Part shown: positions 34,884 through 44,772 of the stretch, piece after piece
How positions within the stretch are numbered: the stretch's first letter is position 1
How the letters are laid out: every line of letters begins with the position of its first letter
Source of the DNA: Pelistega ratti
GTDB lineage: Bacteria > Pseudomonadota > Gammaproteobacteria > Burkholderiales > Burkholderiaceae_B
Length of the DNA stretch: 64,000 bases
Reading direction: 5' to 3'
Assembly (NCBI RefSeq): GCF_009833965.1
Contig: NZ_CP047165.1
Coordinates: 1,674,001 to 1,738,000 of the forward strand
Notes under the pieces: model-generated
What the model was told of the DNA's origin: nothing
Seen by the model: the letters and a program-made list of their open reading frames with translations, nothing else
Database searches by the model: none
Position numbers and translations under genes: made by a program

Positions 34884-35497
34884 AGAAGATGCTTTAAAAT
34901 GACTAACTTACCATGAAAAAAGTGAGTTGCATTGGGAATAACGGTAATAGGTACTTCACGGTCTTTTAACCATTCATAAGCATCTACCAATGGGATAACA
35001 TCATCTTTTTCACCATGCACAATAAACACATCTTCAGGTAACTTGACCTCTCTATAGGCATAACGCCAGACACCAACCCCCATTAAAATCAATTTTTGTG
35101 GCAATGTGATCGCATGATCTTGTAATTCTGCATACAATTGTGCGGCAACTGCCGTCCCAAAAGAAAAGCCACCAAGTATCCATGGTTGATGACTAAACTC
35201 AGGGTGTTGAGCAAGAAACTGTTGAATAAGTGCGACCATATCTAGGGTTTCGCCATGTGCTTTATCAAATTCTCCTGCGGATTGACCTACTCCTCTGAAA
35301 TTAGGACGTAAGGTGACTAAACCATGTGCAACACAAGCCCGTGATAAGGTAGTGATGACTTTATTGGTATTCGTTCCTTTAAATAAAGGATGGGGGTGTA
35401 AACATAATGCCCACCCTCTTGGTGGTGAGTCAGGATAATCAATGGCACATTCAATTTGACCTATATGCCCAGAGAAAAAAACAGTATCAGTATGCAT
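34856..35497 (-). CDS. Alpha/beta hydrolase
   Basis: 213 residues. LHPHPLFKGTNTNKVI and NFRGVGQSAGEFDK are the oxyanion-hole region, GFSFG (about 106-110) is the nucleophile elbow with Ser, and VHGEKDDVIPLVDAY plus ATHFFHGKL give the Asp and His of the triad. Members are small cytosolic esterases/serine hydrolases of unknown substrate (COG2945-like). It converges on coaX with a 28-bp overlap and is 8 bp downstream of a 54-codon membrane peptide gene. Confidence 0.88.
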   Translation of the reverse strand: MHTDTVFFSGHIGQIECAIDYPDSPPRGWALCLHPHPLFKGTNTNKVITTLSRACVAHGLVTLRPNFRGVGQSAGEFDKAHGETLDMVALIQQFLAQHPEFSHQPWILGGFSFGTAVAAQLYAELQDHAITLPQKLILMGVGVWRYAYREVKLPEDVFIVHGEKDDVIPLVDAYEWLKDREVPITVIPNATHFFHGKLVILKHLLQQQLRLAI

Positions 35498-35505
35498 GAA
35501 TCCTC

Positions 35506-35670
35506 TTAGTTTTTGTTGAGCTGAATATCTTGAGGACGAAATTCTACAAGTGGTTTTGTCTTAACACCCATTGTGGTATCACTTGGGGTGAAACCAAACC
35601 AACCTGAACCTAAACCAAAGAGTAATAGGTTAATCAGAACAAGGAAAAATAAGAATTTAAACACCGTCAT
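35506..35670 (-). CDS. Small single-pass membrane protein (54 aa)
   Basis: ATG 35670 to TAA 35506. Residues about 4-26 are one hydrophobic helix (VFKFLFFLVLINLLLFGLG), followed by a polar tail ending KTKPLVEFRPQDIQLNKN. A short spacing of 8 bp to the hydrolase start and the same strand suggest an operon. N-termini of this sort precede SPOR-type proteins found after birA-coaX in Bordetella, so it may be a reduced relic of such a protein; this is inference. The RBS is weak. Confidence 0.6.
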   Translation of the reverse strand: MTVFKFLFFLVLINLLLFGLGSGWFGFTPSDTTMGVKTKPLVEFRPQDIQLNKN

Positions 35671-36016
35671 TCCTAAATCGTCATGAAATAATGGATTATT
35701 GTACTATAGGATAAGGATGTGTTGGCATTTTATTTTTACCACAACCCAATGGAATAGGAGAAATATTCTTTATGGATATTGATACCTTATTTAGACGGAT
35801 ATTTCTTTTTATTCTGTTGATGATAAAACTTGCTTTTTAGTGGCGATTTAATCGTATAGAATAGATAAGTTTTGTAAATAATGCCTATTTCATATACATC
35901 AGTGTGGAGAGGCTTTTATAATGAAAGGTATTTCCCTTTGCATGACTTTTTTCATTATATAGTGAGCTAAGGCAAAGGGTTTAGTTTATTTATTATTACT
36001 TTTTTAATCCATAGAT
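35671..36016. other. Intergenic region before dacC
   Basis: 346 bp, AT-rich, between the divergent small gene and dacC. No ORF of more than about 30 codons and no recognised RNA motif. Confidence 0.6.
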
Positions 36017-37270
36017 ATGTCTCGTAAACTTACTATTATTGGTGCTGCCATTGTTGTCTTGGCGGCTGGTGGTTATTTTGCCATGAATAAGTCATCTGAT
36101 ACAACGACAACCAATACGGCACAAACAGTTACCTCATCAGCGGCAAGTACACCAATGTTTACTATTCCACTGACAGATGCTAACACACCAACAGTACAAA
36201 GTTTTTCTAATACGATTGCACCAACGATTAATGCGAAAGCATGGATGGTGATGGACGTTAGTAGTGGGCAGATTATTGCTCAATCTAATCCTGATGAACG
36301 TGTTGCGCCAGCGTCATTAACCAAATTAATGACCGCTAGCTTAGTATTTTCTGCGATTGATAATCACCGTTTACGTTTGGATCAGCGAGTAACGGTTTCA
36401 GAGAAAGCGTGGAAAACAGGTGGTTCACGAATGTTTATTGAGGTGAATAAAGAAGTATCTATTGGTGAGCTATTACAGGGTATGATTGTTCAATCGGGTA
36501 ATGATGCTACTATTCAGCTCGCTGAAAGTGTATCAGGTAGTGTGGATGTTTTTGTGGATCAAATGAATAAGCAAGCACAAGCCTTTGGTATGCGTAATAC
36601 CCATTTTGCTGATCCGACTGGCTTACCCTCACCAGAGACCTATACCACTGTACGTGATTTATCTGTTTTAGCACAGCATATTATCAAAGATTATCCAGAT
36701 TATTATCACTATTTTAGCCAACAAGAATTTACCTATAATAAAATTCGTCAGCCTAACCGAAATGGTTTGCTTTCGCGCAATTTAGGGGTAGATGGGCTAA
36801 AAACAGGGCATACAGATGATGCAGGGTATTGTTTAATTTCAACAGCAAAACGTGATGATCGCCGTCTTGTTGTGATTATGATGGGTACAAAAACAATCCG
36901 AGAGCGTGAACAGTTTAGCCAACAATTATTAGATTGGGGCTATCAGAATTTTGAAGCGCGCACTTTTGCACCAGCAGGACAAGCGGTTATTTCTCCTCGT
37001 GTATATGAAGGTGAACTAAAGAATGTGAATTTAGGTACGGCAAATGGGGTGGTGGTAACTGTACCGCGAGATCAAGCACAAAATGTTCAAATGCTAACAC
37101 AACTTAACCGTAAAATGGTAGCGCCTATTGCGAAAGGTGAGGCGTTGGGGACAGTACAATTTGTATTGGATGGTAAGATTGTCAAGCAAGATACCTTGGT
37201 TGCTTTAGAAGATATTCCGCAAGCGGGTTTCTTTGGTCGCTTATGGGATAAGGTTGTGCAGTTATTTTAA
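36017..37270 (+). CDS. dacC: D-alanyl-D-alanine carboxypeptidase (PBP5/6 type)
   Basis: 417 residues. An N-terminal hydrophobic segment (about 5-24) serves as signal or anchor, followed by an unusual Thr/Ser-rich stretch to about 50. The transpeptidase triads are SLTK (Ser100-Lys103), SGN (160-162) and KTG (262-264). The C-terminal PBP5 domain ends in an amphipathic-like helix (GFFGRLWDKVVQLF) that would bind the outer leaflet of the inner membrane. It trims D-Ala from peptidoglycan stem peptides. It is the first gene of the dacC-dat-ybeD-lipB run. Confidence 0.95.
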   Translation: MSRKLTIIGAAIVVLAAGGYFAMNKSSDTTTTNTAQTVTSSAASTPMFTIPLTDANTPTVQSFSNTIAPTINAKAWMVMDVSSGQIIAQSNPDERVAPASLTKLMTASLVFSAIDNHRLRLDQRVTVSEKAWKTGGSRMFIEVNKEVSIGELLQGMIVQSGNDATIQLAESVSGSVDVFVDQMNKQAQAFGMRNTHFADPTGLPSPETYTTVRDLSVLAQHIIKDYPDYYHYFSQQEFTYNKIRQPNRNGLLSRNLGVDGLKTGHTDDAGYCLISTAKRDDRRLVVIMMGTKTIREREQFSQQLLDWGYQNFEARTFAPAGQAVISPRVYEGELKNVNLGTANGVVVTVPRDQAQNVQMLTQLNRKMVAPIAKGEALGTVQFVLDGKIVKQDTLVALEDIPQAGFFGRLWDKVVQLF

Positions 37271-37289
37271 ATATAGATGCTATATTTTT
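37269..37289 (+). terminator. Weak terminator after dacC
   Basis: An 8-bp A/T-dominated stem AAATATAG/CTATATTT has a 3-nt loop and ends in T residues, overlapping the dacC stop. Strength is doubtful. Confidence 0.4.
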
Positions 37290-37571
37290 AAAATATGGTG
37301 GTTGATATAAAGCATGGTAAATAGCGTTGAGTTGCAGTTTCTCACTTCGTTCGTAAAACTCGCTTTGTCAATCACTGTTTTCCATGTTTTACCTATAATA
37401 GCGATATAGATTAAATAGAGTGTTTTATTATCCTCTATTTTTATCAGTTTCATCCTATGAATATATTGCTTAAATAAGCATAGAATGTGCTTATATGCAA
37501 TTTGAGTTAAACTTAAACTATTACTACTTAAAATATAGTAATACGCTAAGTCAATCATAATGGAATCAAAT
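37271..37571. other. Intergenic region between dacC and dat with dispersed repeat
   Basis: Around 300 bp. It contains a copy (37325-37386, reverse) of the repeat at 24421-24486. A 92-codon minus-strand frame (37280-37558) covers it but shows no coding signs. Confidence 0.6.
37325..37386 (-). repeat. Dispersed repeat, copy B
   Basis: The reverse complement contains CATGGA, TGATT, AAGCGAGTTTT, CGAAG and ACTG in the same order as 24421-24486. Lies between dacC and dat. Confidence 0.5.
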
Positions 37572-38450
37572 ATGACGGATTTTTTTATTCAAGGTATTCC
37601 CCACGATATAACGGTCTATCTTAATGGTGAATATCTGCCGTTAAGCCAAGCTAAGGTATCCGTACTAGATAGGGGCTTTATCTTTGGTGATGGGGTGTAT
37701 GAGGTTGTACCAGCCTATCAACGTAAACCTTTTCGATTAAAAGAGCATATTGCTCGATTAGTGCGTAGCCTAGATAAAGTGAGTATTCAAACGGGGAAAG
37801 ATGAGGCTTTTTGGGAAACATTACTCACTGATTTAATCCAACAATCTGATTGGGAGGATAACTATGTTTATCTTCAGGTAACCCGAGGTGTGGCTAAACG
37901 GGATCATGCCTTTCCCAATCCGCCTGTTGCACCGACTATTTTTGCGATGACTTGCCCCCTAAAACGCTTAACAGAACAAGAGCGTCAAGAGGGCGTGAAA
38001 GCCTTGAGTTACCCTGAAATGCGATGGTTGCATTGTGATATTAAATCTATTTCCTTATTGGGAAATGTTTTGGCTAAGCAATATGCGGTTGCACATGGGG
38101 TACAAGAAGTTGTGCAATTTAGAGAGGGAATATTAACAGAGGGTGCTTCTTCTAATATTTGGGTGATTAAAGAAGGTGTCATCTATGCCCCTAAACGGGA
38201 TAATCGTATCTTAGAAGGTATCCGTTATGGTTTAATAGAGGAATTTGCAACGCAACTGAATATCCCCTTTGTTGAGGCGGATATCGCACAATCCTTTGTT
38301 GAAGAGGCGGATGAGTTATTACAAACATCCGCAACACGAGAAGTTGTTGCGATTACAACCTATAATCATAAACCAGTAGGTAAGGGTGTTCCCGGGCCTA
38401 TTTTTCATCAATTACGTCAAACCTATGATGAGGTATTAGCAAAACTATGA
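37572..38450 (+). CDS. dat: D-amino acid aminotransferase (class IV)
   Basis: 292 residues from ATG 37572, chosen because GGA sits 7 bp before it and because MTDFFIQGIP fits the family; ATG 37560 would add four residues. The fold-type IV motifs are YLNGEYLPLSQAKVSVLDRGFIFGDGVYEV, the PLP lysine in HCDIKSISLLGN, and EGASSNIW. It makes D-amino acids such as D-Glu and D-Ala for peptidoglycan, which fits the dacC neighbour. A 4-bp overlap joins it to ybeD. Confidence 0.9.
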   Translation: MTDFFIQGIPHDITVYLNGEYLPLSQAKVSVLDRGFIFGDGVYEVVPAYQRKPFRLKEHIARLVRSLDKVSIQTGKDEAFWETLLTDLIQQSDWEDNYVYLQVTRGVAKRDHAFPNPPVAPTIFAMTCPLKRLTEQERQEGVKALSYPEMRWLHCDIKSISLLGNVLAKQYAVAHGVQEVVQFREGILTEGASSNIWVIKEGVIYAPKRDNRILEGIRYGLIEEFATQLNIPFVEADIAQSFVEEADELLQTSATREVVAITTYNHKPVGKGVPGPIFHQLRQTYDEVLAKL

Positions 38451-38785
38451 GTACAAAACAATTTGATGCAGAGCAGTTATCTGATTTAGTAAAAGACAAT
38501 ACTTTCGGTTTAAAGGAAATTCCACCAGAGCAATCATTGATTGAATACCCTACGGATTTTCCGATTAAAGTGATGGCACAAGCCCACCCTGAATTAATTG
38601 ATGTTTTAACAGAATTGGTGCTTGAGCATGATCCAGAATTTAAAAAAGAAACGATTGAAGTACGCCCAAGTTCAAAAGGTAACTATACAGGATTAACCTT
38701 TATTGTTAGAGCGACTTCACGTGAACAGTTAGATACGATTTATCGTACCTTACATGGACATGAATTAGTGAAAGTGGTTCTTTAA
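38447..38785 (+). CDS. ybeD: YbeD family (DUF493) protein
   Basis: 112 residues. The DUF493 core is [25 protein letters not shown] and [36 protein letters not shown]. This ACT-like fold is thought to be regulatory; no activity is known. It lies between dat and lipB with 4-bp and 2-bp junctions, as in many Proteobacteria where it precedes lipB. Confidence 0.93.
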   Translation: MSTKQFDAEQLSDLVKDNTFGLKEIPPEQSLIEYPTDFPIKVMAQAHPELIDVLTELVLEHDPEFKKETIEVRPSSKGNYTGLTFIVRATSREQLDTIYRTLHGHELVKVVL

Positions 38786-38787
38786 TC

Positions 38788-39429
38788 ATGATTATTCGGC
38801 GGCTAGAGGGATTGGCTTTATATGAGCCAACCTTTGAGGCAATGCAAACGTTTACACAGCAACGTACGGCAGAAACAGAAGATGAAATCTGGCAAGTAGA
38901 GCATTCCCCTGTCTATACACTGGGGCAAGCAGGAAAGCCAGAGCATATACTTAACCCTAAAGATATTCCTATTGTACAAACCAATAGAGGCGGACAAGTT
39001 ACTTATCATGGCCCGGGGCAAGTGGTGTTGTATCCTTTGATTGACTTACATCGAGCAAAACTATTTGTGCGTGCTTATGTCAATATTTTAGAAGAGGCGA
39101 TTATTCAAACCTTAACTTTTTTTGGTATTGAGAACGCACAACGCAAAGATGGTGCTCCCGGTGTTTATGTACCGATGCCAGAAGGGGATTTAGCTAAAAT
39201 TGCAGCCCTTGGGGTCAAGGTAAGTAATGGCTGTACCTATCACGGATTATCACTGAATGTAAAGATGGATTTGTCTCCTTTTTATGGGATTAATCCTTGT
39301 GGTTATGCAGGGTTGCGTACCGTGGATATGGCAACCATGGGTGTTGAGGTAGGATGGCAAGAAGTCGCCGATAAAGTGAGTAGCTTATTAGTGCAGATGA
39401 TAGAGAATCATCAGCAAAGGGGGGCATAA
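38788..39429 (+). CDS. lipB: Octanoyl-[acyl carrier protein]:protein N-octanoyltransferase
   Basis: 213 residues. Motifs are [40 protein letters not shown] (the His-containing lipid site) and the Cys/Lys catalytic pair in [21 protein letters not shown] and INPCGYAG. It moves octanoate from ACP to lipoyl domains. The next gene in most relatives, lipA, is missing here; an AT-rich accessory patch follows instead. A hairpin terminator lies at 39431-39465. Confidence 0.95.
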   Translation: MIIRRLEGLALYEPTFEAMQTFTQQRTAETEDEIWQVEHSPVYTLGQAGKPEHILNPKDIPIVQTNRGGQVTYHGPGQVVLYPLIDLHRAKLFVRAYVNILEEAIIQTLTFFGIENAQRKDGAPGVYVPMPEGDLAKIAALGVKVSNGCTYHGLSLNVKMDLSPFYGINPCGYAGLRTVDMATMGVEVGWQEVADKVSSLLVQMIENHQQRGA

Positions 39430-39430
39430 T

Positions 39431-39465
39431 CGTAGAATATGGTATGTAAATGGTTCTACGTTTTA
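39431..39465 (+). terminator. Terminator after lipB
   Basis: CGTAGAA (39431-39437) pairs with TTCTACG (39454-39460) across a 16-nt loop and is followed by TTTTA. The loop is long, so moderate strength. Confidence 0.5.
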
Positions 39466-39477
39466 GGGAAATAAAAA

Positions 39478-39717
39478 ATGGAAGATAATAAAGTTAATAA
39501 AATAATCGTTTTAGGCAAAATTGTGGTACTTGCTATGATTGCCATAGCAGTATTTATTATTACCTTCTTAATTGTTAGTAACCTGCGCTCAACCCACTCT
39601 TTTTGTGGTGTTGGCTGTTTGGGTGATTTAGTTTATTCCTTTTTTTATGCTGGCATCAGTGCTACTATTGCCGTTATACTGGGAATTATCTATTTTGTCA
39701 AAAAGAAAAAACGGTAA
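39478..39717 (+). CDS. Hypothetical small membrane protein (79 aa)
   Basis: 79 residues with RBS AGGGA 9 bp before ATG. Two hydrophobic helices (about 11-33 and 50-73) flank a Cys-containing loop (SFCGVGCLGDL). The tail is Lys-rich (KKKKR), so the C-terminus is probably cytoplasmic. Not recognised. It opens the AT-rich accessory patch between lipB and the ZIP gene. Confidence 0.6.
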   Translation: MEDNKVNKIIVLGKIVVLAMIAIAVFIITFLIVSNLRSTHSFCGVGCLGDLVYSFFYAGISATIAVILGIIYFVKKKKR

Positions 39718-39792
39718 TTTATTGGTATTTTTGTTTATCATTTGATTCTCAACATTATACTTGCACATATAATGAGCTAAAGAAGTAATAAG

Positions 39793-39951
39793 ATGCTAAC
39801 CAAAAATGCGTTATCAAAAAAAGAACAACGTTTAATGCGTCGTTGGTTTAGAAAAACCGGTGAAAATACCATTGAACTGAAAGAAAAGCGGTGGGCAGCA
39901 GTGAAAATTGTTCATTACATGACACCGATTCGGTATCGCTTGGAGAAATGA
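39793..39951 (+). CDS. Small basic hypothetical protein (52 aa), possibly frameshifted
   Basis: ATG 39793 to TGA 39951. The product is Lys/Arg-rich (SKKEQRLMRRWFRK, KEKRWAAVKIVH, RYRLEK). The next frame stays open after the stop, to TGA near 40052, encoding another basic stretch (KPPKPNKWKTQKLKYRKKK), so a single-base slip near 39945 could have split one gene of about 85 codons. RBS AAGAAG is modest. No family was recognised; it may not be expressed. Confidence 0.35.
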   Translation: MLTKNALSKKEQRLMRRWFRKTGENTIELKEKRWAAVKIVHYMTPIRYRLEK

Positions 39952-40239
39952 GGTAAAAAATGTTGAGCCTTGTACTAAACCACCTAAGCCAAATAAATGG
40001 AAAACGCAGAAACTGAAATATAGGAAGAAGAAATTAAAAAGGAGAGTGTGATTACTTTTAAGTATTTTGTATAAAATAGTTGAAAAGCAATCATTAAAAG
40101 AAAAGGATTTGAAACTAAAAAAGAAGATTAAATAAAGTATTATGTAGAATACAATTTTAATTATTCAGAAATAAGATGAGTTGAGTATGATATAAAAACT
40201 GAATATGGCTTTTCAAATTAAAACGAGGAGGATAATAAT

Positions 40240-40659
40240 ATGTTTCAACGTCCTATATCGATAGGTTTGTTATTTTTAATGACATCATGCTTGCCTTTTG
40301 ATCCATTAGAGGGAGGAGGTGTAGTTTATAATTTTTGTGAATACCCTATTGAATGGAGAAGCGATAATATCCCAGAACATTATTATAAAAATAATCAACA
40401 CAAGAAAATTATTTATCCTAATGAAACTAAGTATATATCTTTCATCATACAAGATAACTTAGTAGAAGAACAAAATGAAGACAGAAAAAAACTGTATTTT
40501 GTCCGAAGTAAAAGTAATGTAAAAAATAGATTTTATATTGATGAGTATTCTCAATTTAGAATAAACCTTATTGCTTGCCATGAAAATGCCAAACCCACAG
40601 GTGATGGAAATTGGGTAAAAACTAATTCATCAGAAAATCTGAAAAATATTGAAGAGTAA
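40240..40659 (+). CDS. Hypothetical lipoprotein A
   Basis: 139 residues. A strong RBS AGGAGG precedes ATG. The signal peptide ends in MTSC with Cys17 as lipid site, so it is a lipoprotein. The mature part has VYNFCEYPIEWRS near 29-41 and ends with LIACHENAK near 121-129; the same two anchors, YNFC and IAC-EN, occur in the next gene, so the two are diverged paralogues. The two mature cysteines in these anchors may form a disulfide. No known family was identified. Very AT-rich codon use compared with the neighbouring core genes. Confidence 0.7.
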   Translation: MFQRPISIGLLFLMTSCLPFDPLEGGGVVYNFCEYPIEWRSDNIPEHYYKNNQHKKIIYPNETKYISFIIQDNLVEEQNEDRKKLYFVRSKSNVKNRFYIDEYSQFRINLIACHENAKPTGDGNWVKTNSSENLKNIEE

Positions 40660-40661
40660 GC

Positions 40662-40973
40662 ATGAAGAAAATTATTATATTTTTTAGTTTATTTTTAACA
40701 GCTTGTTTTTCTAACTTTAATAAACCAGTTAGAATCACCACTTTTTATAATTTTTGTAAAAATGATATTAGACTTCACCTAAGAAAAGGTAGTGATTTTC
40801 AATCTACTACCATTCAACCAGAAAAAAGTGTATTTTTTTATGGTTCAAATAAGGATGATAACTTTTTTTATATATCAAATGGAAAAGAATATAATTTTTC
40901 CGTGTATCAAAATTCCTCGGAATCTAATAAGGCCTATATAGCTTGCCCTGAAAATAATGAGACGATTAAATAG
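40662..40973 (+). CDS. Hypothetical lipoprotein B, paralogue of the preceding gene
   Basis: 103 residues, starting 2 bp after lipoprotein A. The signal peptide has lipobox LTAC with Cys15. FYNFCKNDIRLHLRKG (about 28-43) and YIACPENNE (about 91-99) match the two cysteine anchors of the neighbour. The region between them is shorter and otherwise unlike it. It may act with A in the envelope, but its role is unknown. AT-rich composition suggests acquisition. Confidence 0.7.
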   Translation: MKKIIIFFSLFLTACFSNFNKPVRITTFYNFCKNDIRLHLRKGSDFQSTTIQPEKSVFFYGSNKDDNFFYISNGKEYNFSVYQNSSESNKAYIACPENNETIK

Positions 40974-41051
40974 AACCTTTCTACCATATAGTCTCTAAGA
41001 TAACCTAGCCAGTGAAGAAGCATTTAAGAACCAATTTAAAAATATACGCCA

Positions 41052-41891
41052 TCAACCCAATGCGACATCAAGAATCATCATAATTGCAAATCCCAATAAT
41101 AGGCTTAATGTGGCAATATCGGTATTTCCACCACTTTGCGATTCAGGAATTAGCTCTTCGACTACGACAAAAATCATTGCACCTGCTGCAAAGGCTAGGG
41201 CATAGGGTAAGATACTTGACATAGAAATGACAAAGAGTGCACCTAATACCGCACCAATAGGTTCAAATACGGCAGAAAGTGCGCCATACCAGAAAGCCGT
41301 TTTTCGACTTTTACCCTCTGCCCGTAAAGGCATTGATAAAGCTAGCCCCTCAGGAATATTTTGTAATCCAATCCCCAAGGCTAATCCAACGGCACTAAGT
41401 GCAATGGCAGGATTATCACTCGTAAGCCCCATTGTACCAATTGCCCCGAAAGCAACGCCAAGTGCTAAACCCTCTGGAATATTATGGATAGTCATGGCTA
41501 AGAAAAGGAGCATGGATTTTGAGAGTTTTTGACGGGTTTGAGGATTGCTCCCCTCAGCCTCTTCAATACTTTTATCTAAGTGTAAGTGTGGAATAATATG
41601 GTCGATTAAACGTAAGAATAAACCACCCACTAAAAAACCAATCGTAGTCGGTAACCAGTTCCAAGAACCGTATGTTGTTTCACCAAAATCAAGAGAAGGT
41701 TCTAATAATGACCAAAAAGAGGCAGCAATCATCACCCCGGCGGCAAATCCCATCATACTATCTAGCATCTTGCGGTGGATGGTTTTTACAAAAAATACGC
41801 CAGCAGCGCCTACAATCGTACAGAACCATGTAAATAGCCCAGCAATAAGGGCTTGCCAAATAGGGTTTAAGCTAAAAAATGATGCTAACAT
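41052..41891 (-). CDS. ZIP family metal transporter
   Basis: 279 residues with about eight membrane helices. The signature helices IV and V are present: TIHNIPEGLALGVAFG (about 134-149) and GLQNIPEGLALSMPLRAEG (about 175-193), with the histidines, Asn and Glu of the binuclear metal site. A His-containing loop (HIIPHLHLDKS) precedes them. It probably imports zinc or other divalent metals. A single gene with no visible Zur site. Confidence 0.93.
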   Translation of the reverse strand: MLASFFSLNPIWQALIAGLFTWFCTIVGAAGVFFVKTIHRKMLDSMMGFAAGVMIAASFWSLLEPSLDFGETTYGSWNWLPTTIGFLVGGLFLRLIDHIIPHLHLDKSIEEAEGSNPQTRQKLSKSMLLFLAMTIHNIPEGLALGVAFGAIGTMGLTSDNPAIALSAVGLALGIGLQNIPEGLALSMPLRAEGKSRKTAFWYGALSAVFEPIGAVLGALFVISMSSILPYALAFAAGAMIFVVVEELIPESQSGGNTDIATLSLLLGFAIMMILDVALG

Positions 41892-42087
41892 GAATAAAAT
41901 AAAAAGGTGTATTGTAGAAAATCCCTTTTTAAGGGATAAAATAAAACGTGCTATTCTCTCATTTTATAGATAATTAAGAAACAACCGTAATAGAGTGTAA
42001 TAGAAAATAATATATTTATGTTAAAGTGAGAGAAGCATTATTTTTATTCAATGGATTTTTCTTAATGGCGAGGGAGTCTTATTTATA

Positions 42088-42125
42088 TGAAAAAAAGGAC
42101 AAATTAATGTTTAATTTGCCCTTTT
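42088..42125 (-). terminator. Terminator after hemB
   Basis: The arms 42093-42107 and 42111-42125 pair with one A.C mismatch across a 3-nt loop; on the minus strand a T7 tail follows. It lies 51 bp after the hemB stop. Confidence 0.75.
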
Positions 42126-42175
42126 GTCTGTGCTTTCTTTGAAAGAAAGTGTATGTAATAAAATATAGTTGAAAT

Positions 42176-43805
<1,630 letters not shown>

Positions 43806-43979
43806 AATTTCCCTTCTGTGAGTCAAGGATAAACCATTATTGTATAATATCCGCCATAAAAGCAAGTAAATTTCCTCTAATCGGTTTATACTCATACGTT
43901 AAAGGGTTATTTTTTATAAAATAGACACTGTGCATCAGTCTATTAAAACAAACAATTTGATCTGTAATTGAGGGTCTGC

Positions 43980-44684
43980 ATGAAACAAGTTTTTTCTAAA
44001 GTTCTGCTAGCGAGTAGTCTAGTAATGGGTTTGACCGCAACAGTAGCACACGCGGCAGATGTAACACCACCAGATATTCAACGTGGTGAAACACTTTATA
44101 TGCAAGGTGATGTTTCGCGTGGCATCTTAGCCTGTGTTGCCTGTCATGGCGTGGGTGGTAATAGTGCTATTCCTATGTACCCCCATGTAGCAGGTTTACC
44201 TGAAGGGTATATTGTTAGTCAGCTCAAAAATTTCCAAGTACCAGCAGGGCAAAGCAAAAGTGCCCGTATGAGTATAGATGGCGCACCTACTATGATGGCT
44301 CCTGTTGTGGCACAGATGACAGATGCCGATATGCGTGATTTAGCCGCTTATATTTCGCAACAAAAACTCACTAGCCCAGCATTTGCTAAACAGGCTAATG
44401 ATTTAGACTTTGTTCACCGTGGTCGTGAGATTTGGCGCGCAGGTATTCCAGAGCGTAATGTTCCAGCCTGTGCTTCTTGTCATGGTGCTGATGGCAAAGG
44501 TATGCCAGAGCAATTCCCTGCTTTATCAGGGCAACATCCAGAGTACATCTTAGCGCAGTTACAAGCCTTTTCTGAAGGGGCGCGTACAAATGGTGGTGCT
44601 GAGAACATGATGGGTACGATTGCTAATCGTATGAGCAATGCTGATATGAAAGCAGTTGCTGATTATGCGGCAGGTATTCGCTAA
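43980..44684 (+). CDS. Cytochrome c4 (di-haem)
   Basis: 234 residues from ATG 43980 (an upstream TTG at 43968 is less likely). Signal peptide about 1-25 (AHA/AD). Two haem c sites CVACHG (52-57) and CASCHG (164-169) sit in two homologous halves, each followed by a Met-ligand region (GAPTMMAPVV, NMMGTIANRM). It is a periplasmic electron carrier to terminal oxidases. A terminator hairpin at 44731-44760 separates it from resB. Confidence 0.94.
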   Translation: MKQVFSKVLLASSLVMGLTATVAHAADVTPPDIQRGETLYMQGDVSRGILACVACHGVGGNSAIPMYPHVAGLPEGYIVSQLKNFQVPAGQSKSARMSIDGAPTMMAPVVAQMTDADMRDLAAYISQQKLTSPAFAKQANDLDFVHRGREIWRAGIPERNVPACASCHGADGKGMPEQFPALSGQHPEYILAQLQAFSEGARTNGGAENMMGTIANRMSNADMKAVADYAAGIR

Positions 44685-44730
44685 TCTTTTTTAGCGTGAA
44701 TAGTAGCCATTATAAAATTGAAATTTAATC

Positions 44731-44760
44731 AAAGGGATGCCACAGGTGGTGTCCCTTTTA
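44731..44760 (+). terminator. Terminator between cytochrome c4 and resB
   Basis: AAAGGGA (44731-44737) pairs with TCCCTTT (44752-44758), extended inward by two G.T pairs and CCA/TGG, and followed by TTTATTT. The hairpin contains the first in-frame ATG of the resB frame (44737), which argues for a later resB start. Confidence 0.75.
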
Positions 44761-44772
44761 TTTGCGAAATGT

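Noticed and set aside
37280..37558. Minus-strand 92-codon frame between dacC and dat
   Set aside because: It covers the dispersed repeat, has no ribosome site, no domain and low-complexity Ile/Tyr/Leu content from AT-rich DNA.
43806..43895. N-terminal 30-residue extension of EngB
   Set aside because: GTG 43805 has a strong ribosome site and gives the conserved start; the extension matches nothing in the family.
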